Made by a program: the position numbers and the translations under genes
NCBI RefSeq assembly: GCF_011752935.1
Contig: NZ_VWWO01000002.1
Span: 372,001 to 436,000, forward strand
Direction of reading: 5' to 3'
Length of the DNA: 64,000 nt
Source: Chitinophaga sp. Cy-1792
GTDB taxonomy: Bacteria; Bacteroidota; Bacteroidia; Chitinophagales; Chitinophagaceae
The notes under the pieces: model-generated
The model's input: only the letters and a program-made list of their open reading frames with translations
Told to the model about the DNA's origin: nothing
Database searches by the model: none
Part shown: positions 8,865-18,138 of the stretch, in pieces
How positions within the stretch are numbered: position 1 is the first letter of the stretch
Layout: every line of letters begins with the position of its first letter

Positions 8865-10622
8865 ATGGAATTTCACGGAAATGAAAACTCCTTTGCCAGG
8901 AGAGTAGCCAGCCTTTTAGTTATCTTATTATCATTAGGAATGCTTGCACAAGGTCAGGGCTTTTTAAAAGCCAATGGACCTGTCATTGTTAATGGTAAGA
9001 ATGAAAAAGTCATCCTGAGAGGGATGGGTTTAGGTGGCTGGATGCTGCAGGAAGGGTATATGTTCCGTGTAGGTAATATTGGTCAGCAATATAAAATCAA
9101 AGAAAAGATACAGGAGCTGGTGGGGCCGGAGCGCACTGCTACCCTTTATAATAACTGGCTTACCAGCCATACCAACAAAGCAGACATCGACAGTATGGCC
9201 GCCTGGGGATTCAATTCCATCCGGCTGCCCATGCATTATCGCCTGTATACCTTAGCCTTAGAAGAAGAGCCGGTGGCCGGACAGCAAACCTGGCTGGACG
9301 AAGGTTTCGCGCTGACAGATTCTTTACTCAGCTGGTGCAAAGCCAATCATATGTACCTGATCCTGGACCTGCATGCCACACCTGGCGGACAGGGAAATGA
9401 CCTGCCGATTTCAGATCGTCATCCGGAAAGACCAAGTTTATGGCAAAGTGAAGCAAATCAGGCAAAAATGATTGCTTTATGGAAAAAATTAGCTGCCAGG
9501 TATGCCAATGAAGCATGGATCGGTGGTTATGATATCATCAACGAACCTAACTGGGGCTTCGAAAATGCCGATGATAGAATAGGCAGCAAAGAAAAAACCA
9601 ATGCACCACTGAAGAAATTGATGCAGGAAATCACTGCTGCCATCCGCGAGGTAGACAAAAATCACCTGATCATCATCGAAGGAAATTCTTTTGGTAATAA
9701 TTACAATGGTATTCTGCCTACGTGGGATAACAATATGGCGTTGAGTTTCCACAAGTATGGCAACTTCACGGATGAAGCGTCTATCAAACACTTTAAAGAA
9801 CTGCGTGCGCAATACAATGTTCCTTTATGGATGGGCGAATCTGGCGAGAACTCCAATAACTGGTACCAACATACGATCAGTATGGTGGAAAGTAATGATA
9901 TCGGATGGGCATGGTGGCAGGAGAAAAAGATAGGTTTCAATCAGCCACTGGAGATAAAGCTGAACCCGGGCTACCAGGCTATCCTGGATTACTGGAACGG
10001 CAAGGGGCCGAAACCATCTCCGGAAGATGCCTATGCCGCATTGACACAATGGGTCGCTGATACACGTATTGAAAACAATATTTACCATAAAGACGTGACT
10101 GATGCTATGTTTCGTCAGGTGCAGACCACTGCCACCATACCGTTTAAATCACATGTAATTACTGATAATGCGGTGGTAAAAGCGGTGGATTATGACCTGG
10201 GGAGGAATTTATTTGCATACAGTGATCTGGATACGGCCAGCTATCATTATACGCCGGGTGTGAATACAAGAGGTAACCGTGGAGGTGTATACCGTAATGA
10301 TGGGGTAGATATCAAATCAGAAAACGGAGATTATAATATTTTCAGCATAGAAGATACAGAATGGTTACAGTATACTTTAACAGTTCCGAAAGCAGGGAAC
10401 TATACTATTTATGTCAAAGCAGCAAAGGATGAGGGTAACGCCGTATTTAACCTGCTGGATAATGGTCGGACAGTGGCTACAGCAGTAGCAGTTCCGGATG
10501 TACAGGGATGGCAGCGTATCGCAGTGAAAAATATTAAACTGAACAAAGGTGAGCACCAGTTCAGGGTATATTTCACCAAAGGTGGCTGTCAGTTTAATCA
10601 ACTTGAATTCCAAAGACAATAA
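8865..10622 (+). CDS. GH5-family glycoside hydrolase with C-terminal CBM6-like module
   Basis: 585 residues. A secretory signal lies near residues 12-31 (VASLLVILLSLGMLAQG). The GH5 (cellulase-superfamily) barrel spans about 33-370: RGMGLGGWM near the start, the acid/base glutamate in GYDIINEPNW (Glu227) and the nucleophile in LWMGESGEN (Glu325). The C-terminal region (about 430-585) resembles a CBM6/CBM35-type beta-sandwich, with EWLQYTLTVPKAGNYTIYVKA. The enzyme probably hydrolyses a beta-glucan in the periplasm or outside the cell; exact specificity cannot be read from the sequence. It is followed 54 bp later by a GH16 gene, so the pair may act on the same substrate. The start could also be the ATG at 8880. 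Confidence 0.9.
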   Translation: MEFHGNENSFARRVASLLVILLSLGMLAQGQGFLKANGPVIVNGKNEKVILRGMGLGGWMLQEGYMFRVGNIGQQYKIKEKIQELVGPERTATLYNNWLTSHTNKADIDSMAAWGFNSIRLPMHYRLYTLALEEEPVAGQQTWLDEGFALTDSLLSWCKANHMYLILDLHATPGGQGNDLPISDRHPERPSLWQSEANQAKMIALWKKLAARYANEAWIGGYDIINEPNWGFENADDRIGSKEKTNAPLKKLMQEITAAIREVDKNHLIIIEGNSFGNNYNGILPTWDNNMALSFHKYGNFTDEASIKHFKELRAQYNVPLWMGESGENSNNWYQHTISMVESNDIGWAWWQEKKIGFNQPLEIKLNPGYQAILDYWNGKGPKPSPEDAYAALTQWVADTRIENNIYHKDVTDAMFRQVQTTATIPFKSHVITDNAVVKAVDYDLGRNLFAYSDLDTASYHYTPGVNTRGNRGGVYRNDGVDIKSENGDYNIFSIEDTEWLQYTLTVPKAGNYTIYVKAAKDEGNAVFNLLDNGRTVATAVAVPDVQGWQRIAVKNIKLNKGEHQFRVYFTKGGCQFNQLEFQRQ

Positions 10623-10676
10623 CCATGAAGATAGTATATCACCCCTCTTTTGTTAACTTTTACAAGTATAAATTCC

Positions 10677-11873
10677 ATGACTGTAAAACCATTCCACGTG
10701 GGCGTAGCCCTGTTATTAGCCCTTACTTCCTGTACGAAGAGCGCTGAAAATACGCAGCAGCTTGAAAAAATTACAGGTAACGCAAAAGCTCAGGTAGCAC
10801 TTGCCACCTCTTACAATCTGATCTGGTCAGATGAATTTGATGGCAGCAGCGTTAACACCAACAACTGGTCTTTTGAAACCGGCCCGGGTGTTAACAACGA
10901 AAAAGAATATTATCAGGCATCGAACGCAACTGTCAGCGGAGGCAACCTGGTGATCACAGCGAAGAAGCAGACCGTAAACGGATGGCCGTATACCTCTGCC
11001 CGCATGAACACTGCCGGACACTTTACAACTAAGTACGGACGTATTGAAGCCCGTATCAAACTCCCTTCAGGCCAGGGCTTATGGCCTGCCTTCTGGATGT
11101 TGGGGAACAACATCGGTTCTGTAGGATGGCCTGCATGTGGTGAAATCGACATTATGGAACGTGTCAACACCAGCAATACGATCTACGGAACCATCCATTG
11201 GAATAACAATGGACACGTAAGTTATGGTGGTACTACCACTACAGATCCCGAAAACTACCACGTTTATGCGGTAGAGTGGGATGCAAATGGAATCAGGTGG
11301 TTTGTTGATGGTACGCAGTACGTTGCTGCCAACACGCAGAACAACATCAACAATACCGGTGCTTTCCAGAATCCGTTCTTTATAATACTGAACCTTGCAG
11401 TAGCAGGCGATTTCCCTGGTCAGACAGTGGACGAAAGCAAGCTGCCGGCAAGTATGTACGTAGACTATGTTCGTGTTTACTCCATTACACAGTCATCTGT
11501 ACCTGTAGGACAAACAATTACGCTCAAGGGCTTTAACAATGCATTTGTCAGCAGCGAAAACGGTACACAGGCCATGACTTGTACCCGTGCCACTGCACAA
11601 GCCTGGGAGCAGTTTACCGTGGTAGATGCAGGTGGTGGAAAAGTAGCACTGCAGGCTATGGGAAAATATGTTTCATCAGAAAACGGCGTCAATCCTATTA
11701 CGTGTAACCGTACTACTATTGGCGACTGGGAAAAGTTTGACTGGATCGTGAACGCAGACGGTACGATTTCGTTACGAGGCAATAATGGCAAATATGTATC
11801 CTGTGAAAACGGGACACAGGCCATGACCTGCAATCGTGCTACGATTTCCGGCTGGGAAGCTTTTCATATCTAG
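10677..11873 (+). CDS. GH16-family endo-beta-glucanase (laminarinase-like) lipoprotein with C-terminal trefoil-like repeats
   Basis: 398 residues from the ATG at 10677; the in-frame upstream extension to 10650 does not look like a signal peptide. A lipoprotein signal ends LLALTSC (Cys19). The GH16 jelly roll covers about residues 46-280 with the catalytic GEIDIMER motif (nucleophile Glu156, Asp158, acid/base Glu161). This beta-bulge form is typical of endo-1,3-beta-glucanases. The C-terminal 120 residues hold three copies of a unit of about 45 residues (FVSSENG, YVSSENG, YVSCENG, each followed by TC-R and a GWE/DWE-F ending), resembling a fascin-like or ricin-like beta-trefoil carbohydrate-binding domain. 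The protein is likely anchored in the outer membrane and works with the GH5 enzyme. A terminator follows. Confidence 0.92.
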   Translation: MTVKPFHVGVALLLALTSCTKSAENTQQLEKITGNAKAQVALATSYNLIWSDEFDGSSVNTNNWSFETGPGVNNEKEYYQASNATVSGGNLVITAKKQTVNGWPYTSARMNTAGHFTTKYGRIEARIKLPSGQGLWPAFWMLGNNIGSVGWPACGEIDIMERVNTSNTIYGTIHWNNNGHVSYGGTTTTDPENYHVYAVEWDANGIRWFVDGTQYVAANTQNNINNTGAFQNPFFIILNLAVAGDFPGQTVDESKLPASMYVDYVRVYSITQSSVPVGQTITLKGFNNAFVSSENGTQAMTCTRATAQAWEQFTVVDAGGGKVALQAMGKYVSSENGVNPITCNRTTIGDWEKFDWIVNADGTISLRGNNGKYVSCENGTQAMTCNRATISGWEAFHI

Positions 11874-11895
11874 TTATATTTGGGTGATGTATCAG

Positions 11896-11927
11896 GCCAC
11901 GCTTTCCAGCGTGGCTTTTTTATTTTT
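11896..11927 (+). terminator. Rho-independent terminator after the GH5-GH16 pair
   Basis: An 8-bp perfect stem (GCCACGCT / AGCGTGGC) with a TTCC loop is followed by TTTTTTATTTTT, 22 bp after the GH16 stop codon. Confidence 0.9.
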
Positions 11928-11990
11928 GCAGATGTCCGATATTGAACAGCAGCTGTTTGAAAAGCGGACAGGGATACCGCCAGATATTTT

Positions 11991-11998
11991 TATATTTG
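11991..11998 (+). promoter_or_regulatory. Possible -7 box for the MacB-like permease gene
   Basis: TATATTTG fits the Bacteroidota TAnnTTTG consensus and lies 69 bp upstream of the permease ATG and after the GH16 terminator. I see no TTG at the expected distance, so support is partial. Confidence 0.35.
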
Positions 11999-12067
11999 TT
12001 TGTAAATCATTGTTTTACGATTCTGGCATTTTTGTAGCATCAGCTATCTTTCCTAAATAACCCAGCT

Positions 12068-14443
12068 ATGATCAGTAATTATCTAAGAATAGTGTGGCGC
12101 AATATGCAGCGCAACAGGATGTATACGGTTATTAATATCACAGGATTGGCCATGGGTGTCACCTGTGCTATTTTGATATTCTGTCTGATTAACTACCATT
12201 ATTCTTTTGATAATTACCATCCGGATAAGGAACGTATCTACCGGGTAGTATCAGAAACGTCTTTTGATAATCAGCTGGATCCGGGCCCTGCTGCACCTAC
12301 ACCTATGGCGGGTATATTAAAGAGCGAGTTTGCATTTACAGATGCTGCGGCCATGCGTTCCGGCAGGTCGGCGATGCTGGTCACTACCAGTAAGGCCGGC
12401 GATGCCAGCAAGTTTAAATTCCCGGGCGCGTATATCCAGCCGGATTACTTTAAAATATTTGATATCCCAATGTTAAACGGCAGCCGGCCTGTACTGACGG
12501 AGCCCAATACCGCCCTGGTAACAAGGAAGGTAGCGGAGCAGCTATATCCGGGTAAAGATCCGGTAGGTAAGCCACTGGTGGTTAACAACAACGTAGTATA
12601 TACCATTGCCGGTATTTTGGCAGATGTACCTGTTAATACAGATAACCAGGAGCAAATATACCTGCCGTTTGAAAACCTGCGTAAGTTGAGTCCGGGCTTT
12701 ATAAGTGACAGTAACTGGAATACGCTTAGTACATCTATGCAGTGTTATTTAAAGGTAAAGCCAGGTGTTAAAGCGGGAGAGGTGGATGATCAGTTGAAGG
12801 GACTGGTAAATAAGTATTACTCAAAGGAAGATGCGAAGCTGTTTCATTATTTTCTGCAGCCGTTATCAGAGCGCCATTTTGATTCCCGTTTCAATGGGGT
12901 GATGGATAAACGCTATTTGAGGGGGCTGGCGCTGATAGGCATGTTGCTGATCGTTACGGCGTGTATCAATTTTGTTAACCTGGCTACGGCGCAGTCTATA
13001 CGAAGGAGTAAGGAAGTCGGCGTTCGTAAGGCTTTGGGAGGCACTCAGTGGCAGATGTTGTGGCAGTTTTTGTTTGAAACCTCCGGCATCGTGGCAATGG
13101 CACTGGCAGTAGGCTGTGTGGGTGCGATACTTTCGGTTCCTTATCTGAACAGCTTATTCAATGTAAAGATTAATATTAATATAAACCTGGCGTTGACGCT
13201 GGCAGGATTTGCATTGGGATTGTTTGTTGTCACATCTTTGCTGGCAGGGTTTTATCCGGGATGGTTATTGTCCCGGTTTAAGCCGGTAGAAGCGCTGAAG
13301 GGCAAGGTGGTAGCTCCTGGCGGCAGGAGTTTTAATATTCGCAGGGGGTTGGTAGTCGTACAGTTTGTGCTGGTGCAGTTTATGATTATCAGTACTGTGG
13401 TAATAGCGAGGCAGATGTATTATGCGATCAATGCTGATTTAGGATTTAAGAAAGATAATATTTTGTTGATGGATTTGCGGGGTGCGGAGGAAAGCCGTAA
13501 CCAGACGCTGAAGAACCAGCTGATGCAGGTGCCGGGAGTCACGGATGTAGCCCTGTGTTATAGTGCCCCATTGTCTGACAACAACAATTACAGCGACGTC
13601 AAATACGATAATAACCCTGTCAGTGAGGCATGGCAGGTAAATACGAAGAATGGCGATGAGCATTACCTGGGGATGTTCGGTATTAAGCTGGTTGCCGGCA
13701 GGAACTTTTATGCCAATGATACCAATAGTGTGATGGTAAATGAGATGTTTGTGAAGAAATTGCGGTTGAAAAGTCCGGAAGCTATCCTTGGTAAGCGTAT
13801 AAAGATGAATGGCCGTTTTACTGAAGTGGTGGGGGTAGTGAAAGATTTCAATAATCTGAGTCTGCACCACGAGATAGACCCTATAGGTATCAGTTATCAG
13901 CCGGATAATTTCAGTAATGGTGCCATTAAAATGCAGCCGGGCAACCTCCATGCGCTGGATGATATCAAAAAGGTATATGCTGCCGTATATCCGGAGCAGT
14001 TAGTAGATTATGTATTCCTGGATGATGATATTGCACAAATGTATGAAGTGGAGTCAGTGATGATGAAGCTGATCAGGATATTTGCTGCGATTGCCATATT
14101 AATAGGCTGTATAGGTTTACTGGGGCTGGTGTCATTCCTGGCGGTACAGAAGCGCAAGGAAATAGGCGTACGGCGTGTGCTGGGGGCAACCGTAGGCTCC
14201 ATTCTCTGGTTGTTTGGCCGTGAGTTTGCGCGGTTGATATTGATTGCATTTATAGTTGCAGCGCCACTTGCAGCTTTGGCGATGTCGAAATGGTTGCAGG
14301 GCTATGCGTACAGTATTCACCTGGGTTTCCGGGATTTCCTGTTGCCGGCGGGTATTACTGCTGTTATAGTATTAATTACTGTATGGTATACTTCGTATAG
14401 TGCTGCCAGTATGAATCCGGTGAAAAGTATCAGGACGGAGTAA
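12068..14443 (+). CDS. MacB/FtsX-type ABC transporter permease
   Basis: 791 residues. The protein has the duplicated architecture of large Bacteroidota FtsX/MacB permeases: an N-terminal helix at about 21-41 (GLAMGVTCAILIFCLINYH), a periplasmic MacB core domain to about 280, an FtsX segment of three helices at about 285-395, then another helix near 425, a second periplasmic domain, and a final FtsX segment at about 680-790 containing RKEIGVRRVLGATVGSILWLF. The motif RRSKEVGVRKALGGT in the first half is the matching cytoplasmic loop. Such proteins form mechanotransmission complexes with an ATPase and export or remodel envelope components. The nearby ABC ATPase gene at 15187 is of a different type (TOBE-like tail), so the ATPase partner is not certain. 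Substrate unknown. Confidence 0.92.
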   Translation: MISNYLRIVWRNMQRNRMYTVINITGLAMGVTCAILIFCLINYHYSFDNYHPDKERIYRVVSETSFDNQLDPGPAAPTPMAGILKSEFAFTDAAAMRSGRSAMLVTTSKAGDASKFKFPGAYIQPDYFKIFDIPMLNGSRPVLTEPNTALVTRKVAEQLYPGKDPVGKPLVVNNNVVYTIAGILADVPVNTDNQEQIYLPFENLRKLSPGFISDSNWNTLSTSMQCYLKVKPGVKAGEVDDQLKGLVNKYYSKEDAKLFHYFLQPLSERHFDSRFNGVMDKRYLRGLALIGMLLIVTACINFVNLATAQSIRRSKEVGVRKALGGTQWQMLWQFLFETSGIVAMALAVGCVGAILSVPYLNSLFNVKINININLALTLAGFALGLFVVTSLLAGFYPGWLLSRFKPVEALKGKVVAPGGRSFNIRRGLVVVQFVLVQFMIISTVVIARQMYYAINADLGFKKDNILLMDLRGAEESRNQTLKNQLMQVPGVTDVALCYSAPLSDNNNYSDVKYDNNPVSEAWQVNTKNGDEHYLGMFGIKLVAGRNFYANDTNSVMVNEMFVKKLRLKSPEAILGKRIKMNGRFTEVVGVVKDFNNLSLHHEIDPIGISYQPDNFSNGAIKMQPGNLHALDDIKKVYAAVYPEQLVDYVFLDDDIAQMYEVESVMMKLIRIFAAIAILIGCIGLLGLVSFLAVQKRKEIGVRRVLGATVGSILWLFGREFARLILIAFIVAAPLAALAMSKWLQGYAYSIHLGFRDFLLPAGITAVIVLITVWYTSYSAASMNPVKSIRTE

Positions 14444-14455
14444 GATATTTTGTCC

Positions 14456-14532
14456 CTCAAAAAGAAGGCCCCCGCCGTTGGCGGGGGCCTTCTTTTTGAG
14501 ATTTTCCCGCGCCTGAGGCGCGGGAAAATCTC
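14456..14532. terminator. Double-hairpin bidirectional terminator
   Basis: Two strong adjacent hairpins lie between convergent genes. The first is a perfect 21-bp stem at 14456-14476 / 14480-14500 around GTT, with a GC core flanked by A/T tracts so that it works in both directions. The second is a perfect 16-bp stem at 14498-14513 / 14517-14532 around TGA. The GAG at 14498-14500 belongs to both stems. Together they should end transcripts from the MacB-like permease and from the glycine-zipper lipoprotein gene. Confidence 0.88.
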
Positions 14533-14547
14533 AAAAAGATATACTGC

Positions 14548-15027
14548 TTATTGATTTGCTTTCTTCTTTTTAGAATGATCCACGATTGCACCGGTACCAG
14601 CACCAACGCCGGCGCCAATGATAGTACCGATAGCGGCACCTTTCACGTGGTCTTTATTAACGATTGCACCTGTTACGGCACCTGCGCCGGCACCAACAAC
14701 GGCACCTTTGGCAGTGTGGCTCCAGGAGCTCCATCCTTTTTTCTTTTTCTCAGCAGGAGTAGCTGCTGCAGCGGCAGGGGTACTGTTTGCGGCAGTACCG
14801 TCATTATTGGTGTATTCAGCCGGGCTGTAACCGCTTTCGCTGCCACCTTTATGATGATGTTTGTTAGCATAGTTTACTGAATCGATCGCACGTTGTTTGA
14901 TGGCTTCAACGTTATTGATAGAGTCAATGGTGGCTTTTTTAGCTGCTTCGATGGCTGCCTGGTCCGGCTGGCCTTTGCAGGCAAATAATGCTAAAGCGGC
15001 TGCTGCTACGACGAATGTTTTTTTCAT
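14548..15027 (-). CDS. Glycine-zipper lipoprotein
   Basis: 159 residues with a lipoprotein signal ending LALFAC (Cys17). A helical charged region follows (about 25-60), then a low-complexity Ala/Pro linker, and a glycine-zipper domain at about 105-150 with repeated GAVVGAGAGAVTGAIV and GAAIGTIIGAGVGAGTGAIV segments, ending in a lysine-rich tail. Gly-zipper proteins of this kind associate with or insert into membranes and are often envelope-stress or structural lipoproteins; the precise role is unknown. It is monocistronic, with a near-perfect promoter upstream and a strong terminator downstream, which suggests high expression. Confidence 0.85.
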   Translation of the reverse strand: MKKTFVVAAAALALFACKGQPDQAAIEAAKKATIDSINNVEAIKQRAIDSVNYANKHHHKGGSESGYSPAEYTNNDGTAANSTPAAAAATPAEKKKKGWSSWSHTAKGAVVGAGAGAVTGAIVNKDHVKGAAIGTIIGAGVGAGTGAIVDHSKKKKANQ

Positions 15028-15092
15028 GGTTAAAATCTTTAAAATTCCCTCAGAATATGGGCATTGTCCAAAATTATGCCAATTTGGGGTCG

Positions 15093-15122
15093 CAAATATA
15101 ATACATTATAAAAAAATCGCAA
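15093..15122 (-). promoter_or_regulatory. Promoter of the glycine-zipper lipoprotein gene
   Basis: On the minus strand TTG (15122-15120) is followed after exactly 19 bp by TATATTTG (15100-15093). This is a full match to the Bacteroidota housekeeping promoter (TTG, 19 bp, TAnnTTTG). The start codon is at 15027, leaving a 5' leader of roughly 60 nt. Confidence 0.8.
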
Positions 15123-15186
15123 GAGATTGTTATGGTGAAGGATAAAAGATATGATTATTCTTCATTTTGAATACCTTTACACCCTC

Positions 15187-16140
15187 ATGATGAATTTTCT
15201 TGAAGTAAATAATATAAGCAAGGCCCATCAGGACCAGCTGGCGGTGAAGGACGTGAGTTTCAGCATGCCGCAGTTCCAGAAGCTGGCCATAGCCGGTGCT
15301 ACCGGTTCCGGCAAAAGTACCCTCCTGAAAATTATCTCCGGCCTCGTGCAAACGGATGAAGGAACGGTACACTTCCAGGGTAACAAGGTAAAAGGCCCTT
15401 TACATGTGCTGATACCGGGTCATCCGGGTATTGCCTATCTCTCCCAGCATTTTGAGCTAAGAAATAACTTCAGGGTAGAGGAAATCCTCTCCCGTGATAA
15501 TAAACTGGTAGATGAAGATGCGGCGAAGGTGTATGAAGTATGCCGGATTACCCATCTTTTCAAACGTAAGAACGACCAGATTTCCGGTGGAGAGCGGCAG
15601 CGCGTGGCGCTGGCCAGGCTGCTGACAACGGCGCCTCAGCTGTTGGTGCTGGATGAGCCTTACTCCAACCTGGATATGATCCATAAGCAAATGCTGAAAC
15701 AGGTGATCGCAGATATTGCTGCTGACCTGAAAATAACCTGTCTGCTTACATCCCATGACCCGCTGGACGTATTGTCCTGGGCGGACCGCATCATGATCAT
15801 GCGTGGGGGAGAAGTGGTGCAGCAGGGTGCTCCACAGGAGGTTTACCTGCAGCCGGCAGATGATTACTGTGCAGCACTTTTCGGTACCTATAACGGGATA
15901 CCGGCGGAAAACGCCGCATTGCTCGGCCTTAAGGTCAAGGCAGACAAAATATTTATACGTCCTGAAAATGTACAGCTCACCAAAGGCGCCGGTATTGCGG
16001 CCACTGTGGAAACAGTACAGTTTTTCGGTAGCTACGAACAGGCCGTGCTTAAAACGGAGGTAATGCCCCTGCTGATCAAGGCGCATCCCGGTACCCTGAA
16101 AACCGGTACAGAAGTGAAAATCAAGCTATCGCTCAAATAA
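15187..16140 (+). CDS. ABC transporter ATP-binding protein with TOBE-like tail
   Basis: 317 residues from the first of two adjacent ATGs (15187 and 15190). Walker A is GATGSGKST at residues 37-45, the signature is ISGGERQRVAL, Walker B is LLVLDEP with a D-loop NLD, and the H-loop is TSHDP. After about residue 235 there is a C-terminal TOBE-like regulatory domain (IFIRPENVQL), as in ATPases of importers for ions, sulfate, polyamines or sugars. No permease or binding-protein gene is adjacent, so the substrate is unknown and the ATPase may serve a transporter elsewhere. It is divergent from the glycine-zipper gene. A GC-rich hairpin follows the stop codon. Confidence 0.88.
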   Translation: MMNFLEVNNISKAHQDQLAVKDVSFSMPQFQKLAIAGATGSGKSTLLKIISGLVQTDEGTVHFQGNKVKGPLHVLIPGHPGIAYLSQHFELRNNFRVEEILSRDNKLVDEDAAKVYEVCRITHLFKRKNDQISGGERQRVALARLLTTAPQLLVLDEPYSNLDMIHKQMLKQVIADIAADLKITCLLTSHDPLDVLSWADRIMIMRGGEVVQQGAPQEVYLQPADDYCAALFGTYNGIPAENAALLGLKVKADKIFIRPENVQLTKGAGIAATVETVQFFGSYEQAVLKTEVMPLLIKAHPGTLKTGTEVKIKLSLK

Positions 16141-16146
16141 TACCTG

Positions 16147-16175
16147 CCGGCCGTACCAGCTCCTGGTGCGGCCGG
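16147..16175 (+). terminator. GC-rich hairpin after the ABC ATPase gene
   Basis: A 13-position stem with one mismatch (CCGGCCGTACCAG / CTGGTGCGGCCGG) around CTC begins 6 bp after the stop codon. It lacks a clear T tract, so it may be a weak terminator or an mRNA-stabilising end. Confidence 0.5.
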
Positions 16176-16404
16176 ATTTACTGTTCCCCCGATCATCCCC
16201 CCATCTACCCATATCATTTTCGTATATGGTCATCTCCCTGGTTTATCCGCTCTAAAAAATTCTTTCTGCAATAAAAAAATTATTATCTTGATCCCATCAA
16301 CCAAAATTTAATGCAGGCAGCATTTTTAACGTGAACAGTGACCAGGCAGGCTGCCAATCCTAAATAATTACTTATTTCCTGTATTTCACACGGCCAGGTA
16401 TTCC

Positions 16405-16938
16405 ATGGAGAAACAACCAGACTATGAGCTGATTGAACGGCTAAAGGCAGGCGACAATGCCGCATTTGATACGTTTTTCGTCAAATATTACCAGATGCTC
16501 TGCCTGAATGCTTATTGGTTTCTGCGTAACGAAGCAGAAGCCCAGGACCTCGTGCAAACATTTTTTATCGATATCTGGGATAAAAAGTTATATTTAAATC
16601 TCAATGGTGATGTGAAAGGTTATCTTCATCAGTCAGTAAAAAACCGTTGTCTGAATTATCTGCGCAAGCAGAAGCTGACCAGAGAGCAACAGGAAGACTT
16701 TTCCATGTTACAGGATGCTACAGACAAACCTCCAGAAACAAGTCCGGATTACATCCGGCAACTCAATACTACGCTTGATGATATGGCCCGGCAAAAGAGA
16801 GCCGCTATTCACTTAGTTTATGTACAAGGAAAAAGATACCAGGAAGCTGCCGATGAAATGGGTATCAGCCTGAATTCTTTTAAAACGCATCTGAAGCGCG
16901 GCCTGAAGTTATTACGTCATGCCATCATTCAGAAATAA
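16405..16938 (+). CDS. ECF-type RNA polymerase sigma-70 factor (SusCD-linked)
   Basis: 177 residues. Region 2 is at about 22-90 (DTFFVKYYQMLCLNAYWFL, then EAEAQDLVQTFFIDIWDK) and region 4 at about 118-172 (YQEAADEMGISLNSFKTHLKRGLKLL). This is the Bacteroidota ECF group normally paired with a FecR anti-sigma factor and a SusC-like TonB receptor. The next gene, 5 bp downstream, is fecR-like, and then susC follows, so it should direct transcription of the susC-susD operon when the receptor binds substrate. No autoregulatory site was identified in the 264-bp upstream gap. Confidence 0.93.
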   Translation: MEKQPDYELIERLKAGDNAAFDTFFVKYYQMLCLNAYWFLRNEAEAQDLVQTFFIDIWDKKLYLNLNGDVKGYLHQSVKNRCLNYLRKQKLTREQQEDFSMLQDATDKPPETSPDYIRQLNTTLDDMARQKRAAIHLVYVQGKRYQEAADEMGISLNSFKTHLKRGLKLLRHAIIQK

Positions 16939-16943
16939 TAACA

Positions 16944-18062
16944 ATGGAACAGGACCATATATTCCAACTCTATATTCAACATGTGTCGGGAAATCTTCTT
17001 CCCGAAGATGAACAATATATTGCAACACAGCTACAGCAGAATACATCCTTTGCGGAGCAGTGGAAAAAGCTGGTAGACGAAGGGAATACCCTTCCTGTAA
17101 AATCCTTTTTTCAAGAAACAGATCCTCAGCAGGCCTTACAGCAGCATTACCGCCGTCGCAGGAAAATTGTGCGTATGCACCGGCTCCGGATGGTGTCTGC
17201 CGCTGCTATACTCTTACTCATGGCCTTTTCGGGGGCATGGTACCTGCACCAGAAAAATAAACCGGTAGCCGATAGTATTGCGCGTTTAGTCGTGGCCGTT
17301 AAAGCACCCGTACAGCTCAATTTGGCCAATGGTAATACGATCGCACTCCGCCAGGACAGCAATCACACTATTCGTGTAGCCGGCTCCGTTATCAAAACGA
17401 ATAACGGGCAACTGGCCTATGCATCTGCTGATACCGCCCTTAATACCCTGACCGTTCCTGCCGGAGAACATTACCGGCTGCTATTATCCGATGGGTCGGA
17501 GGTGTGGCTGAATGCCGCTACCACGCTACGTTTTCCATTCAATTTTCATGGCAGTACAAGGGAAGTAAGTGTAGAGGGGGAAGCCTATTTCAACATTGCA
17601 GCCGATCCTTCACGGCCGTTTATCGTTAATACTGCTTCACAAAAAACAGAAGTATTAGGGACCAGCTTCAATATCAATACCTATAATGACGGTGCCGTAC
17701 AAACATCGCTGGTAAACGGAGCAGTGCGCCTGCACAGCCACTCGGGCCAGGTGCAATTACTGAAGCCAGGCAGCCAGGCAGTATATGCCGGCAATGAATT
17801 TACCGTACGTAAATTTGATCAGGAAGATGTGCTTTCGTGGATGTCGGGCATTACCTATTATCATAGTATACCCTTGCAGCAGCTGGCGCCTATTGCGGCC
17901 AGGTTCTATGGTATTGCAGTGGAAATAGAAAACCCTGCATTGTATACCCGTTCCTTCACCGGATTAATGGAGCGTAATAAACTGGAAGATTTTCTCTCTG
18001 ACCTGAAAGTTACAGGCAATATTAATAGTGTCGTTCACGGCGATAAAATAATTCTCCAATAA
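16944..18062 (+). CDS. FecR-family anti-sigma factor (DUF4974 C-terminus)
   Basis: 372 residues. A cytoplasmic N-terminal part of about 90 residues is followed by one transmembrane helix (about 92-110, AAAILLLMAFSGAWYLH) and a periplasmic FecR domain (about 170-270, with YRLLLSDGSEVWLNAATTLRFP and VEGEAYFNIA). The C-terminal DUF4974 part (about 295-370) contains FTGLMERNKLEDFL. FecR proteins hold the ECF sigma factor until the SusC N-terminal domain signals across the periplasm. It is 5 bp downstream of its sigma factor and 76 bp upstream of susC, the standard order for such a cascade. Confidence 0.92.
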   Translation: MEQDHIFQLYIQHVSGNLLPEDEQYIATQLQQNTSFAEQWKKLVDEGNTLPVKSFFQETDPQQALQQHYRRRRKIVRMHRLRMVSAAAILLLMAFSGAWYLHQKNKPVADSIARLVVAVKAPVQLNLANGNTIALRQDSNHTIRVAGSVIKTNNGQLAYASADTALNTLTVPAGEHYRLLLSDGSEVWLNAATTLRFPFNFHGSTREVSVEGEAYFNIAADPSRPFIVNTASQKTEVLGTSFNINTYNDGAVQTSLVNGAVRLHSHSGQVQLLKPGSQAVYAGNEFTVRKFDQEDVLSWMSGITYYHSIPLQQLAPIAARFYGIAVEIENPALYTRSFTGLMERNKLEDFLSDLKVTGNINSVVHGDKIILQ

Positions 18063-18138
18063 TTTTATTTTTTCCTGTCACCCGTTTTTAAAATCGTGTG
18101 TAGTTAAGTTGTAACAAATACATCTAAACTATTCCGCG

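Noticed and set aside
11836..12060. Short frame overlapping the end of the GH16 gene and its terminator
   Set aside because: It crosses the terminator hairpin; even the 42-codon version from 11932 has no family resemblance.
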